Assembly: GCF_020151015.1 (NCBI RefSeq)
Contig: NZ_CP083747.1
Location: 248,001 to 312,000 of the forward strand
Direction: 5' to 3'
DNA length: 64,000 nucleotides
Source of the DNA: Pseudomonas sp. p1(2021b)
Lineage (GTDB): Bacteria; Pseudomonadota; Gammaproteobacteria; Pseudomonadales; Pseudomonadaceae
Positions 24,481-32,957 of the stretch are shown here, in pieces. Position numbers and translations under genes: made by a program. Below the pieces are notes generated by a model, which was given only the letters and a program-made list of their open reading frames with translations, had not been told where the DNA came from and made no database searches. Position 1 is the first letter of the stretch; every line of letters starts with the position of its first letter.

Positions 24481-25296
24481 ATGAAAGCCCTAGCAAAAAT
24501 ATTCAAGAATCCCGCAGCCTTACCCACGATCTCTTCGGTGGTTATGGAGCTACTAGCGATGTCTAGGGATCTCTCAGTGCCGTTGTCCAGCATTGTGAAA
24601 GCAGTGAGCCTTGACCAGGCTCTCGCCGCAAAAGTACTACGCACGGCCAACTCTGCTTATTTCGGACGCAGCGGAACTGTCTCCCGTCTCGAAGATGCCA
24701 TATCTACAATTGGCATACACAACTTCCGTACCACCATTATCACGACTGGCCTACTGAAGGCGCTGCCGGACGCACCAGGCATTGATATGCCGACCTACTG
24801 GAAAATGGGTTTGCATACTGCGTTCATGGCATCTGCCCTGGCGGAGAGCATAGGTGCAGAACGGGATATCGCTTTCACTACGGGTTTGATGCAAGGCATA
24901 GGCGCTCTACTCATTCACCTGGTAATGCCCGATGAAGCCTGCACTGTAGTTCAATCCGTTGATGCATTCGATCTTGTCGGCCGGCGTCCTGTCGAGCAGG
25001 CGCAGCTTGGATTTGACAATGCTGAGGTTGGAGCAGAGCTGCTGAAGCGCTGGAAATTCCCGACCCCAATCCAAAAAGCGTTGCTCACGTATTCCAATAG
25101 ATCCCCCCTACCCGATATCCTTGGCCAATTGCTATCAGTATCCTCGACCTATGCTTATGGCGTGGTTATGGGGTTGGATAGATCATCACTCGCAGACTGG
25201 GTGGACCCAGAGATAGCAAAATCTCTTGGCCTCTCTCATGATTTGTTGGATAGCTGCCGACAACGTGTGTCTGAATCAGTGCTGATGATCGGTTAA
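24481..25296 (+). CDS. HDOD-domain protein
   Basis: 271 aa. Matches the HDOD domain: LPTISSVVMELLAMSRDLSV at residues 14-33, then DQALAAKVLRTANSAYFG (43-60), ISTIGIHNFRTTII and a later GLMQGIGALLIH. HDOD proteins are signalling proteins without phosphodiesterase activity, often tied to c-di-GMP, type IV pili or regulated mRNA binding. Here it stands alone without other signalling domains. The next gene starts 16 bp downstream, so they are probably co-transcribed. Ribosome site is weak. Confidence 0.8.
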   Translation: MKALAKIFKNPAALPTISSVVMELLAMSRDLSVPLSSIVKAVSLDQALAAKVLRTANSAYFGRSGTVSRLEDAISTIGIHNFRTTIITTGLLKALPDAPGIDMPTYWKMGLHTAFMASALAESIGAERDIAFTTGLMQGIGALLIHLVMPDEACTVVQSVDAFDLVGRRPVEQAQLGFDNAEVGAELLKRWKFPTPIQKALLTYSNRSPLPDILGQLLSVSSTYAYGVVMGLDRSSLADWVDPEIAKSLGLSHDLLDSCRQRVSESVLMIG

Positions 25297-25312
25297 GAGA
25301 GAAGGATTTGTA

Positions 25313-25969
25313 GTGAACCCAGGGCTCCGCCTATATCAGGCCATAATCGATAGATCTGAACTGCTATCGCTCCCCTTCCAAGAGGCTAGCAAGGCCTGTG
25401 GTTTCACCGCAGACACGCTGGCCAGTTGTTTTGGGGATGAGTCAAAAGCCAAACCGCGCCCCCTCCATGACGTACTGGATCGAAAACGAATCGACCTTAT
25501 TGCTGCATTTCTTCATTGCTCGGGGTTCCGAGTTCTGCAGATGGCGGACGTTTTTCGCTGGTCGGACTACTGTCTGATTCAGCAGTCAGCGGTGTTCAAT
25601 TCGAAAGCTGTCAGCCAGAGCCATGAGACCGCGGCCTATTTCGAAGAGGTCACGAAGGCAGACGTCGCCTCATCCCCGATTTTCATTCTGGATGAACTGA
25701 TCGCAGCCACTTGGTCAGAAGACCTGAAGGAGGCCGCCGAGAAAATCGATGTGCCGTATGAGACGCTCAACTCGTGGCGCACAGGTCGCCCTAAGCCCTC
25801 CCTCCGCGATCTTGCTGCTATCAGGATCGTAGCAAAGCGTATTGATCTCGGAACCCCAGTGATCATGATGGCGTTGGGCGTACTGGCGAAATCTGATTTC
25901 CAGCTGGATGGCTGCTCCGTCGACATTGAAGACGAGCTAAACAAAGCCCTGGATATAGACATCCTGTAG
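25313..25969 (+). CDS. Hypothetical protein with C-terminal HTH-like segment
   Basis: 218 aa, GTG start behind GAGAAGGATTTGTA. The C-terminal half has LKEAAEKIDVPYETLNSWRT followed by GRPKPSLRDLAAIRIVAKRI, a helix-turn-helix pattern similar to those in 21464, 57131 and 60750. The N-terminal half has a comparable but weaker pattern (FQEASKACGFTADTLASCFG). It may be another double-HTH regulator. Co-directional with the HDOD gene 16 bp upstream, suggesting a joint regulatory unit. Confidence 0.6.
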   Translation: MNPGLRLYQAIIDRSELLSLPFQEASKACGFTADTLASCFGDESKAKPRPLHDVLDRKRIDLIAAFLHCSGFRVLQMADVFRWSDYCLIQQSAVFNSKAVSQSHETAAYFEEVTKADVASSPIFILDELIAATWSEDLKEAAEKIDVPYETLNSWRTGRPKPSLRDLAAIRIVAKRIDLGTPVIMMALGVLAKSDFQLDGCSVDIEDELNKALDIDIL

Positions 25970-25998
25970 TATCTTTTGCGTAGTTATTCCCAAATGGG

Positions 25999-26013
25999 AT
26001 ATAACACGTATTG
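25999..26013 (+). promoter_or_regulatory. Half-copy of the plasmid-wide palindromic motif
   Basis: ATATAACACGTATTG, 73 bp upstream of the ATG at 26086. Its position supports starting the next gene at 26086 instead of 26011. Confidence 0.45.
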
Positions 26014-26085
26014 ATAAGAAAAGACCCTATTGCTAGTATCCGTAAGGCTACGAACGGTATTTTACTGAGCCAAGGGTTCTTCTTT

Positions 26086-27033
26086 ATGCGTTTCGATGCC
26101 CAGTCTGCATCTGCCAAGCTCTCTAGTTTGCGAATTCCTGCACCCGACATCGAAGTGCTCGATGAGGTTTACAAATCAGAGGGTGATGACCTCACCGACG
26201 CGATCGATCGGGCAAAAGCCGGCGACAACTCAGCCCTGCACTATCTTCGTGGAGTTTTCTTCACGATTCTACCAGGGTGTACCGAGCGCATCCTCCAGGC
26301 CAAGCTCCCACAACCATCCCTCCCAGTGCTGATCAGCATTGGGAAATCCGAGGGCCCGCAGTTCTCTCAAGATCTCAAACAATGGGCCAATGGTGGTTAC
26401 GTAGACTCAGATGTTGGTCAGTCTCTGTGCGAAATCTACCGGAACGCTCATTCGCAGCACAGTGCATCCCTGGAACCAGAGGTGCTGATCGAAGCTGCGG
26501 ATATTGAGGCTGCCGAGGAGCCTGTCACTTCCGACAATGCCTGCGAGCCTGCAGGCGAGAAGACCTTTGTTACTCGGCACGTGTACGGCGGAAAGGTCGC
26601 CGTTTGCTTCCAGTCCGATATGACCAGGGGCGGTGAGCACACGATTAGGATCGAAGCCGCGGAGTCGACCGCATCCAAGAGATTCAACTGGTCTGACAAG
26701 ATCAGCATTCAGCTATCTGGACGCGAGCTGCCTGGCGTGCTGGCGACCTTCATGCAAATGCAGACAAAGTTTGATGGGAAAGGGCATGGTGCACAAAACG
26801 AAAAGTGGTTCACGATCGAGAATCAGCCCGGGAAGGTTTTTCTCTCAGTGAATACGAAAGGCCGGCCACCTCGATCGGTGCCTATCGGGCCAGGCGACTG
26901 CTTTGGCGTGGTGACTCTGCTCATTGAGCAGATGCTGAAGAACTCCCCTTTCCTCTCCGCTGATACGCTGTTGAACATTGTCCAGCGCACCGCACAGATA
27001 GCCCCGCAGCCGTCCTCGAACGGCCACAGATAG
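26086..27033 (+). CDS. Hypothetical protein convergent with rep
   Basis: 315 aa from the ATG at 26086; an earlier in-frame ATG-less extension to 26011 overlaps the motif. An acidic helical first half is followed by a second half with alternating beta-like segments (KVAVCFQSDMTRGGEHTIRI, then KFDGKGHGAQNEKWFTIENQ and KVFLSVNTKGRPPRSVPIG). I do not recognise it; single-stranded DNA-binding folds look like this, but that is a guess. Its stop lies 2 bp from the stop of rep, so the two transcripts collide or overlap. Confidence 0.6.
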   Translation: MRFDAQSASAKLSSLRIPAPDIEVLDEVYKSEGDDLTDAIDRAKAGDNSALHYLRGVFFTILPGCTERILQAKLPQPSLPVLISIGKSEGPQFSQDLKQWANGGYVDSDVGQSLCEIYRNAHSQHSASLEPEVLIEAADIEAAEEPVTSDNACEPAGEKTFVTRHVYGGKVAVCFQSDMTRGGEHTIRIEAAESTASKRFNWSDKISIQLSGRELPGVLATFMQMQTKFDGKGHGAQNEKWFTIENQPGKVFLSVNTKGRPPRSVPIGPGDCFGVVTLLIEQMLKNSPFLSADTLLNIVQRTAQIAPQPSSNGHR

Positions 27034-27035
27034 CT

Positions 27036-28499
27036 TTAGATCTTCGCTCCACCCAGCAAGAATTGCAGGAGTGTTTCCGAGCTTGGGGTCTCAGGGAAAC
27101 GCTCCTGGAACTGGATCGCTACCAAGCAATTGATCACCATCGTGTTCAAACCCTTCGACCGGTATTGCGAGTAGGCCAGATCGTCTTTGCGCAGCTCGGT
27201 CTCATATTTCTCCGCAAGCTCTTTCTTCTGCTCGTCCGACAGTTCCATGAACTGGGCGCGAATAGCTTCACGCTGAGCTGCTCCCCACTGCTCCAGCAGG
27301 TCTGCCATTTGGTTCGATGGTGCTGCTTTCGGCGCTTGCGATGGCGCCTGCGCCGGCTTCGACTTCTCACCGGTTTTAGAGGCGGCTGGCTTTTTGCCCC
27401 TGCCTGGTTCCGCGGCCTTCTGTTGAGTTGGCGCCTTGGCGTAGTTGTTGGCTACTGCAGCCTTGAAATATGCCGCTGGACTTGCAACGTTAGCCCCTTC
27501 CTTGCGCATCTGTGCCTCGGTGTAGTCAGCTTGCGCAAGCAGGTACTCTTCATCGTGAGTCATGCCAAGCTCATCGATATCTTTTTGACTCAAGGACAGT
27601 GCTTTAAGGCGCTTTGACACGTCCTGGCTAACCAGCTCTGGTGATGGTCCAAGGTCTAGGCCAGGCTGAATCAGTGTCTCCAGCTTGAACCAAAGCTTGT
27701 CCATCTTCCGGTTTAGCTTTGTGACGTGCGGTGAGATGCGGAATCTGCGTTCAATGCTGTTGACCTGGTCGATTGCGCGACCCAGCATTTTGTTGAAGTC
27801 GCGAAATTCGGCATGTGGCGTAGCAGATCCTGACAGCACAACGCTCCACTCAGACCAATGTGCACGGTACGTCTCTCCCATGGGTGAGCCGAGGTAGCGA
27901 GACGTGATCTCGTGCAGAGTGAGAGCAGAGAAGCTGGAGAAGTGGTACTGCATCCGCAAGTCGATCAAGTTGAAGATCGCTGGGTCGAGTAGCCGGCGTT
28001 TCAGATCCGGTGGGAACGAAAAGCGAAGGGTCTGGCCATCTTCCAAGATGTAGGCTTCAGCGATCAGGTTTGCGATGCCCCATTCGCTCTTGCGCCCAGG
28101 GCTTTCACCCTTGTAGTCAAACTCCACCTGGGTCTGAGACATGCTCACGAGTACCTTCTTGAGGTAATCACGGCTGTTCGACGTGGTGTGTCCAATGTTG
28201 TCCTCGACCTGTTTGATCGGGATCTCATGAACCATCTCCTCTCTCGGCCGCTGCTGGGCGAATTGAAGGAGGGTGTTGTAGAGTTTTCGCTGAAGGAATG
28301 TGAAGTCACTGGCGGCAGAGACGTTTCGCATCGAGAGGGCTTCGGTTGCCTTTTTCAGCTCTACGGCTTTGGATGGCTCTACATCACGAACGACCTGGAG
28401 CTTGGGTGCCCTCTTGCGTTTAGCTGGACTGGTATCCGTTGTCGCTCCGGCTGTACGCTTTGCTCTCGGAGCTCGCGGTGTGGGGGTTTCTGAGTCCAT
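27036..28499 (-). CDS. repA: Rep_3-type plasmid replication initiator
   Basis: 487 aa. Residues about 45-260 resemble the Rep_3 initiator (tandem winged-helix) with SDFTFLQRKLYNTLLQFA, YLKKVLVSMSQTQVEFDYKG, FSSFSALTLHEITSRYLG and RRFRISPHV. The N-terminus is basic and the region 350-400 is Lys/Pro/Ala-rich linker, followed by a helical C-terminal domain (residues 400-487); both make it longer than usual for this family (230-350 aa). It starts beside an iteron field that should be its binding site. It opens the origin and sets copy number. The ATG at 28499 overlaps the first iteron's promoter region. Confidence 0.85.
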   Translation of the reverse strand: MDSETPTPRAPRAKRTAGATTDTSPAKRKRAPKLQVVRDVEPSKAVELKKATEALSMRNVSAASDFTFLQRKLYNTLLQFAQQRPREEMVHEIPIKQVEDNIGHTTSNSRDYLKKVLVSMSQTQVEFDYKGESPGRKSEWGIANLIAEAYILEDGQTLRFSFPPDLKRRLLDPAIFNLIDLRMQYHFSSFSALTLHEITSRYLGSPMGETYRAHWSEWSVVLSGSATPHAEFRDFNKMLGRAIDQVNSIERRFRISPHVTKLNRKMDKLWFKLETLIQPGLDLGPSPELVSQDVSKRLKALSLSQKDIDELGMTHDEEYLLAQADYTEAQMRKEGANVASPAAYFKAAVANNYAKAPTQQKAAEPGRGKKPAASKTGEKSKPAQAPSQAPKAAPSNQMADLLEQWGAAQREAIRAQFMELSDEQKKELAEKYETELRKDDLAYSQYRSKGLNTMVINCLVAIQFQERFPETPSSETLLQFLLGGAKI

Positions 28500-28502
28500 G
28501 TG

Positions 28503-29534
28503 AATTGTGCCATCGGTGACTGTGGTGGCACATTACTCGAACGTATGACTTCTGGTCAACGAAAATACGGTTCCAACGTCAGTGCCCAATTGTGCCATCC
28601 CTAGGTACCGCTTTTGCCCTTCGCTTTTGACTCAAAAAAGCGATAGCAAAAAACCTACAACAGCTTGTTTCTGTTTTCACTGCTTTTTTAAAGCTTTGTT
28701 AGTGAATCACTCAAACCCTTGATACACAAGGGCTCTAGCCATTTTTCTGTGCCATCTCCAGGGGAAACAGTGCCATCCTCCGAGACTAATGTGCCGGCGG
28801 TAGATGGCTCCGGTGCCATCCTTAGAAACATGTGCCACCTTTAGACCCGTACTGTGCCATCGCTAGGCGATCTCGTGAATTGTGCCACTGGTAGGCCTGT
28901 GGCTTCCTAGCAATGGCACAATTGGGCCAATCCCAGTAAATACGGGCTTTCCAGCCATTACTGATGATCGATTTCGCATCGGCACCCTCCCTAACGATGG
29001 CACTCTTCAGCACGATTCGTGGCACACGAACGCAGCGATCTGCCGAAATTGCTTTAGCAGTGCTCTAACAATGGCACATTTCGTTTCTTCAGCCTTATCA
29101 GACACCTACAGAACCCCTCCTCCCCCTGACGATGGCACAATTGATGTTCTAGGGAGGTGCGACTCCCCCCTTAGCCCCCCCTAATAGTGGATTGCCACGA
29201 CGCATAATGACTCAACCTGTTTGAACTAGTTGAACGAAGCCCGCGATCGGCATCGTTGATATAGTTTTCACTGTGAAAAGTGGCATAAGACTGATGGGGA
29301 GACACTCGAAGCGTGGCACATTTGGCTGGGTGGCCACTGCCCTTACCTCATCTAGAGATGGCACATTTCGGACGGCTTCCCAATTTTGCCCACTAACCAT
29401 GGCACATTTGGGCAATTTCGATCTGTCGTGCCTCTAGAGATGGCACATTTCGCTGTTTCGCCCTGTGATCAGACAGCCAGGTCCAGGGAGGTCCGCGCCT
29501 ACGAAGGACGCCACCTCTAGCCATGGCACAATTG
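28503..29534. other. Iteron-type replication origin (oriV)
   Basis: About 18 copies of a unit with consensus AATTGTGCCATCnCTAG. Nine read forward between 28503 and 28895 (for example 28503, 28584, 28747, 28852, 28877), and nine read inverted between 28905 and 29534 (for example CTAGCAATGGCACAATTG at 28907; CTAGAGATGGCACATTTCG at 29350 and 29435; CTAGCCATGGCACAATTG near 29517). The two arms face each other at about 28900. An AT-rich stretch lies at 28630-28700. The field lies directly upstream of rep, so it probably serves both initiation and control of rep. Confidence 0.85.
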
Positions 29535-29539
29535 GCGGC

Positions 29540-30235
29540 ATGAGGTTTTCACGTGAAAACACTGCAGGCGGTCCCAGCAGGTCACCTCGATCAAGAGCCC
29601 TGGGTCACTTGAGCCATGACAGAGAGAAAAAGGGGGGCGATCGAGTCGACCAGGCTACGAAACAAGATGTCAGGCTCATGCTGCGTCTGATGGAACGAGC
29701 ATGGGCGATAACGGGGGAATAGGACACCATTGCCAGAGTGCCCGTGGCCTTATCGGGAACAGCCGTGTTGCCGGCCTAATTGGCGGGAATAATGTATCTG
29801 CTCGGCCTGGCAAGGCCTCCTAAATGGCAGTCGGACCGAGCGAGCCCGCACGCAGCTAAAGCCCGGGCGGTAACCAGGTGCGCAGAACACGCTCTCTCTA
29901 TGGGTATGGGCAGCATGGCCCTGGTCTTGATCGGTTGCAGTCTTGACTGGCCTCGCGCCGGCAGTGCCTGCCTACACGGTACCCAAGACCAGTAATGAAG
30001 GGCTGCATGATTATGTGGGCCGTATGTTGTGGGCGGCCTGGTCACATATGGCAGAGAGCGCCAATGACGCTGTGAAGGCCCAATTGCAGTCAGAGTTTGA
30101 GCTTTCGACCGCTTCGCGGAAGTCACCCTCCTACAGCGGTTAAGCCTGGGTAGTAAGCTGAGGTCCATTGCCGTTGAGATGAAGGGCCAGTACCTCGTGA
30201 TTCGACTTCGAAGCTGCCTGCGGAAATGAACAGGC
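29540..30235. other. Region between origin and the 30270 gene, no firm gene
   Basis: About 700 bp. A rightward 66-codon frame from a TTG at 29943 to 30143 has a sensible composition (for example GLHDYVGRMLWAAWSHMAES) and is preceded in another frame by a signal-peptide-like stretch at 29902-29995; this may be a frame-shifted remnant of a small secreted protein. Other frames look non-coding. Confidence 0.35.
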
Positions 30236-30260
30236 AAAAAAAAACCCCGCTAAGCGGGGT
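30236..30260 (-). terminator. Terminator of the 30270 gene
   Basis: Minus strand ACCCCGCTTAGCGGGGT followed by a run of ten T. Confidence 0.85.
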
Positions 30261-30269
30261 CTGGGGTTA

Positions 30270-30737
30270 TCAGAATTGGAACCGAGGATCACCTGTATCC
30301 ACTAGACCATCCTGAGCTGGGTTTGCATGCGCAGCAGCGTCAGCTGCTGGCGACGGCTGGCTCACCGGTCTAACCTTTGGTGTAACCGAAAGGCTGATGA
30401 ATGGTGCACCACCATCCACGCCGTCTTTGCGCCAGCCTGCAATGCGCATTTCGTGGTTGAAGCCGAAGCTACCCGCGTAGTCGGGACCTTTTTCCTTCTT
30501 GTCAGCTTCCTTGAACAGGCTGGCATTGATCCCGCCTACTGACAGTGAGTAGAACTTCTCGTTCGAGCCGTTCTTCTGCTTGAGCCAGACCGCTACCTCA
30601 AGCTTCAGCTTATGGCTGCGCTCCTTGTTCAGCGGGAACTCCATATAGCCGATCATCACGGGTGCTGCATCAGATGTGCGGTTCTTGTTCTCGAAGATGG
30701 TTCCGGAGCCTTCGCTCAATACCAGTGCAATAGACAT
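30270..30737 (-). CDS. Hypothetical protein, DUF736-like pattern
   Basis: 155 aa from the ATG at 30737 (CAGGAGAAACGC upstream); the longer frame to 30824 covers the operator and is rejected. Beta-rich: KLKLEVAVWLKQKNGSNEKF, then GPDYAGSFGFNHEMRIAGWR and GGAPFISLSVTP. This order of a W..K and an x-F-I-S-L-S-V-x-P segment reminds me of DUF736 proteins of plasmids, but similarity is weak. The C-terminus is Ala/Pro-rich and ends GDPRFQF, a tail with an acidic-aromatic end like that of single-stranded DNA-binding proteins. Strongly placed motif at 30816 suggests regulation with the regulon. Confidence 0.6.
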   Translation of the reverse strand: MSIALVLSEGSGTIFENKNRTSDAAPVMIGYMEFPLNKERSHKLKLEVAVWLKQKNGSNEKFYSLSVGGINASLFKEADKKEKGPDYAGSFGFNHEMRIAGWRKDGVDGGAPFISLSVTPKVRPVSQPSPAADAAAHANPAQDGLVDTGDPRFQF

Positions 30738-30815
30738 GCGTTTCTCCTGATCTTTTGGGGGCGTATGCGCCATAGCTTGCACTGCTGTTATGCAGCACAT
30801 GGTTTTGTATTCGAC

Positions 30816-30841
30816 GCATAACACGTAAACGTACTTTTATT
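30816..30841 (-). promoter_or_regulatory. Copy of the plasmid-wide palindromic motif
   Basis: GCATAACACGTAAACGTACT then TTTATT. On the minus strand it precedes the 30737 start by about 79 bp. Confidence 0.55.
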
Positions 30842-31094
30842 GAATCCTATGGTAACAGATTGATCTGCTTGCCCCACGCCCTCTACTCTACAAATCAAAG
30901 GAGGACCCCATGCCAGGCCAAGCATACGCACCGTCTATGTACTGGTTACGTTGGGCAGGCGAGAACAATTGGGCGGTTCATCTATGCACTTCACCTAAAG
31001 TCCTTGATGACCGGGGGCCTGATTTTCACTGTGAAATGGCTAATTTATGAGCTCGTTTCATCCCTACGTTTCACAGTGAAATGACCACGCGAGT
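30842..31094. other. Intergenic part of the centromere region
   Basis: No gene seen. Holds two parS-like palindromes (31023, 31069). Confidence 0.4.
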
Positions 31095-31462
31095 TGATTG
31101 ACGGCCCGGTACCGGAATCGAACCTGGAGATCGTCGGGCTGCGCAGCACCGCGCAGATGTACTACGAGACCGCCCAGCGAAAAGGCCTGAGCATTCTTCA
31201 GCTGTGCAAGCGCATCGCTTGGAAGGCCCAGGAGCACCTGGCCATCGTCAGCACCGGTCAGGACGTGGGCGACAAGATGGAGGCTTGGGTCGAAGAGGAA
31301 CCCGCCGATAGCGTCAACATCGCGCCCACTCACTTATACCCATGGCATCGATGATTTCGTCGAGTACGTGCTGCCCCGAATTGCGCCGCCGGCCGGATCC
31401 GCTTCCGCGAGAAATACGAAGGCAGAACGCTGCGCGAGAAAACAGCCCTGACCGTGCCTTAA
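31095..31462 (+). pseudogene. Remnant of an NtaA/SnaA/DszA-type flavin monooxygenase
   Basis: The translation carries the C-terminal part of the luciferase-like two-component monooxygenases: VPESNLEIVGLRSTAQMYYE (in frame 1), GDKMEAWVEEEPADSVNIAP, then after frame changes GIDDFVEYVLP and finally KYEGRTLREKTALTV before a stop at 31462. The N-terminal three quarters are missing and at least two frameshifts are needed, so it is dead. Such genes oxidise sulfonates, sulfones or aminopolycarboxylates on pseudomonad chromosomes. It sits between parS-like palindromes and is probably an acquired fragment. Confidence 0.75.
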
Positions 31463-31499
31463 AGCCGCTTCGCCTGGTCCTGGCCGGAGAGTCGTCATC

Positions 31500-31700
31500 A
31501 TGTCGCCGGCCTTGATTCAAACCGAACCCGCCCCGGTATCAAAGGTAGCCGGTGATCCGCCTCTTTCCGCCGTTGCCTGGGGCAGTACGCTACGGGCAAC
31601 GGCGGTGGTCACCGCGTGCAGCGGGGCACAGCTCAATGGCATGACCATCGACTCGGGACCCTCGCTGTATGAACCCAAAAGCAGCAGGTTCTTAACAAGC
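31500..31700 (+). pseudogene. Possible second gene fragment after the monooxygenase remnant
   Basis: An ATG 38 bp after the remnant opens MSPALIQTEPAPVSKVAGDP and then TAVVTACSGAQLNG, with a normal codon pattern up to about 31690, where it runs into the palindrome region. It may be the start of the gene that followed the monooxygenase in its donor, for example a partner reductase. The identity is not established. Confidence 0.3.
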
Positions 31701-32642
31701 TGGCCCGTTATCTGGGCTCTTGGTTGTGAGTGTTTTCACTGTGAAACGCACAGCTTGATCCAGCAGCCGGCACGGATTTAATGCACTGCCGTTAACCCTG
31801 TCGATCCTCGCATCCCCTATGACCGTTGGGCATGGTGGAGAGCAGTTCGCGGTAACCGCTCGTAATGGTGTGCCACCCCGCGGGTTTTCACTGTGAAAAC
31901 GTCGGAATGCCGCCAGTGGCGCGAATTGCACCACGGAGCTGATTAAGCCAGGACAGTTCGATACCTGTTTACGTACTGAGCTGCGTTTTGAATCCATGAG
32001 TTCCCTCACCGAGGTGAAGCTTTTCACAGTGAAATAGAAACCCGGAACCTGTCCGTATATGAAGGGGGCCGCGGCTTTTCACCGTGAAAAGCTCGATGCC
32101 AGATTGAAGCCAGGCGCGCAAAGTCGGATCACTCATGTCCATTTCCTTTGGATCTGCAGGCACTACCCCAGACCAGCAACCCGTAGTCTTTTCACCGTGA
32201 AAAGGGAGGCGGAAATCTATGGGCATTCACAACATGCACATTCCTGGACGCTGGCTATTCAACTCGGCAGTCGGCTGCTCATAACTTGAGTCTCCTAGAA
32301 GATGTCCGGTAGCACCCGGCTTGGTAAGGAGTTCCGCCCAAGTGCCCGAGCGCACTTTTCACCGTGAAAAGTGGGGATGGGTCGGTGCTCGGCAACTTGC
32401 CAGCTGCGCCGGTGATGTCTGGATCGCAGGAGCAGAACGAGACTTCTGGGCACGACTCGGAGAAGGAAGAGAGCAGGTGGAAGCCGATTACCTTTTCACT
32501 GTGAAACGACCCGCATTACAGCAATCGGCGGGAGCGCGTCGAACTGTGAAATGGTTTGGCTAGGAGAAGGGCTGCTAGAGCGTTTCACAGTGAAAAGCAT
32601 GACGGCGTGACTTCATTCATCCAGCAAATGAGCTGGCTATGC

Positions 32643-32720
32643 GGTGCGCAGTGAGCAGTGAGCAGTGTGAGGTGTGCACTGCATAGTAAACACTGCACAG
32701 TGCGCAGTTGGTAGTGAGCG
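32643..32720. repeat. AGTG/CACTG repeat cluster sharing a 16-mer with the parM region
   Basis: Dense in GCAGTGAGCAGTGAGCAGTG and GCACTGC words. CACTGCACAGTGCGCA at 32691-32706 is identical to 11965-11980 in front of the parM-like gene. It lies between parS-like palindromes. Confidence 0.6.
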
Positions 32721-32957
32721 CTGATGGAGGGAGCTGCTACATAGTTGAGATGGGAATAGGGGCTAGTTTTTCACAGTGAAACGCCTAGGAGGGGGCGTTA
32801 TTTTTCACTGTGAAAAATAGCCAGGAGGACAAGAAGTGATGTGATCCGAGACCGAGCTTTTCACAGTGAAACTACGAAAAACTCAACAATATCAGTGGAT
32901 TAAAAAAGGAAAGGCGAGGGCGCCTTGCCGCCGGAGGGACCGGCGGCGGAAGGGATT

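Larger units (their letters stand above)
29265..32871. repeat. Centromere-like (parS) palindrome array beside parB
   Basis: Fifteen copies of TTTTCAC(N)GTGAAAA or one-base-shorter forms, starting at 29265, 29546, 31023, 31069, 31733, 31885, 32021, 32076, 32189, 32356, 32493, 32583, 32767, 32800 and 32858. The centre base varies (T, A, C); the copy at 29546 lacks it (TTTTCACGTGAAAA). They resemble the chromosomal parS core TGTTTCACGTGAAACA. The cluster ends 87 bp from the parB stop and is densest between 31.7 and 32.9 kb, so it is the expected binding site of this ParB. Confidence 0.8.

Noticed and set aside
29776..30237. 153-codon leftward frame between the origin and the 30270 gene
   Set aside because: Arg/Ser/Pro-rich translation, no ribosome site, and it runs through the terminator at 30236.
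30860..32563. Several short frames containing FTVK or FHCE peptides
   Set aside because: The peptides come from the parS-like palindrome read in different frames, not from a protein repeat family.
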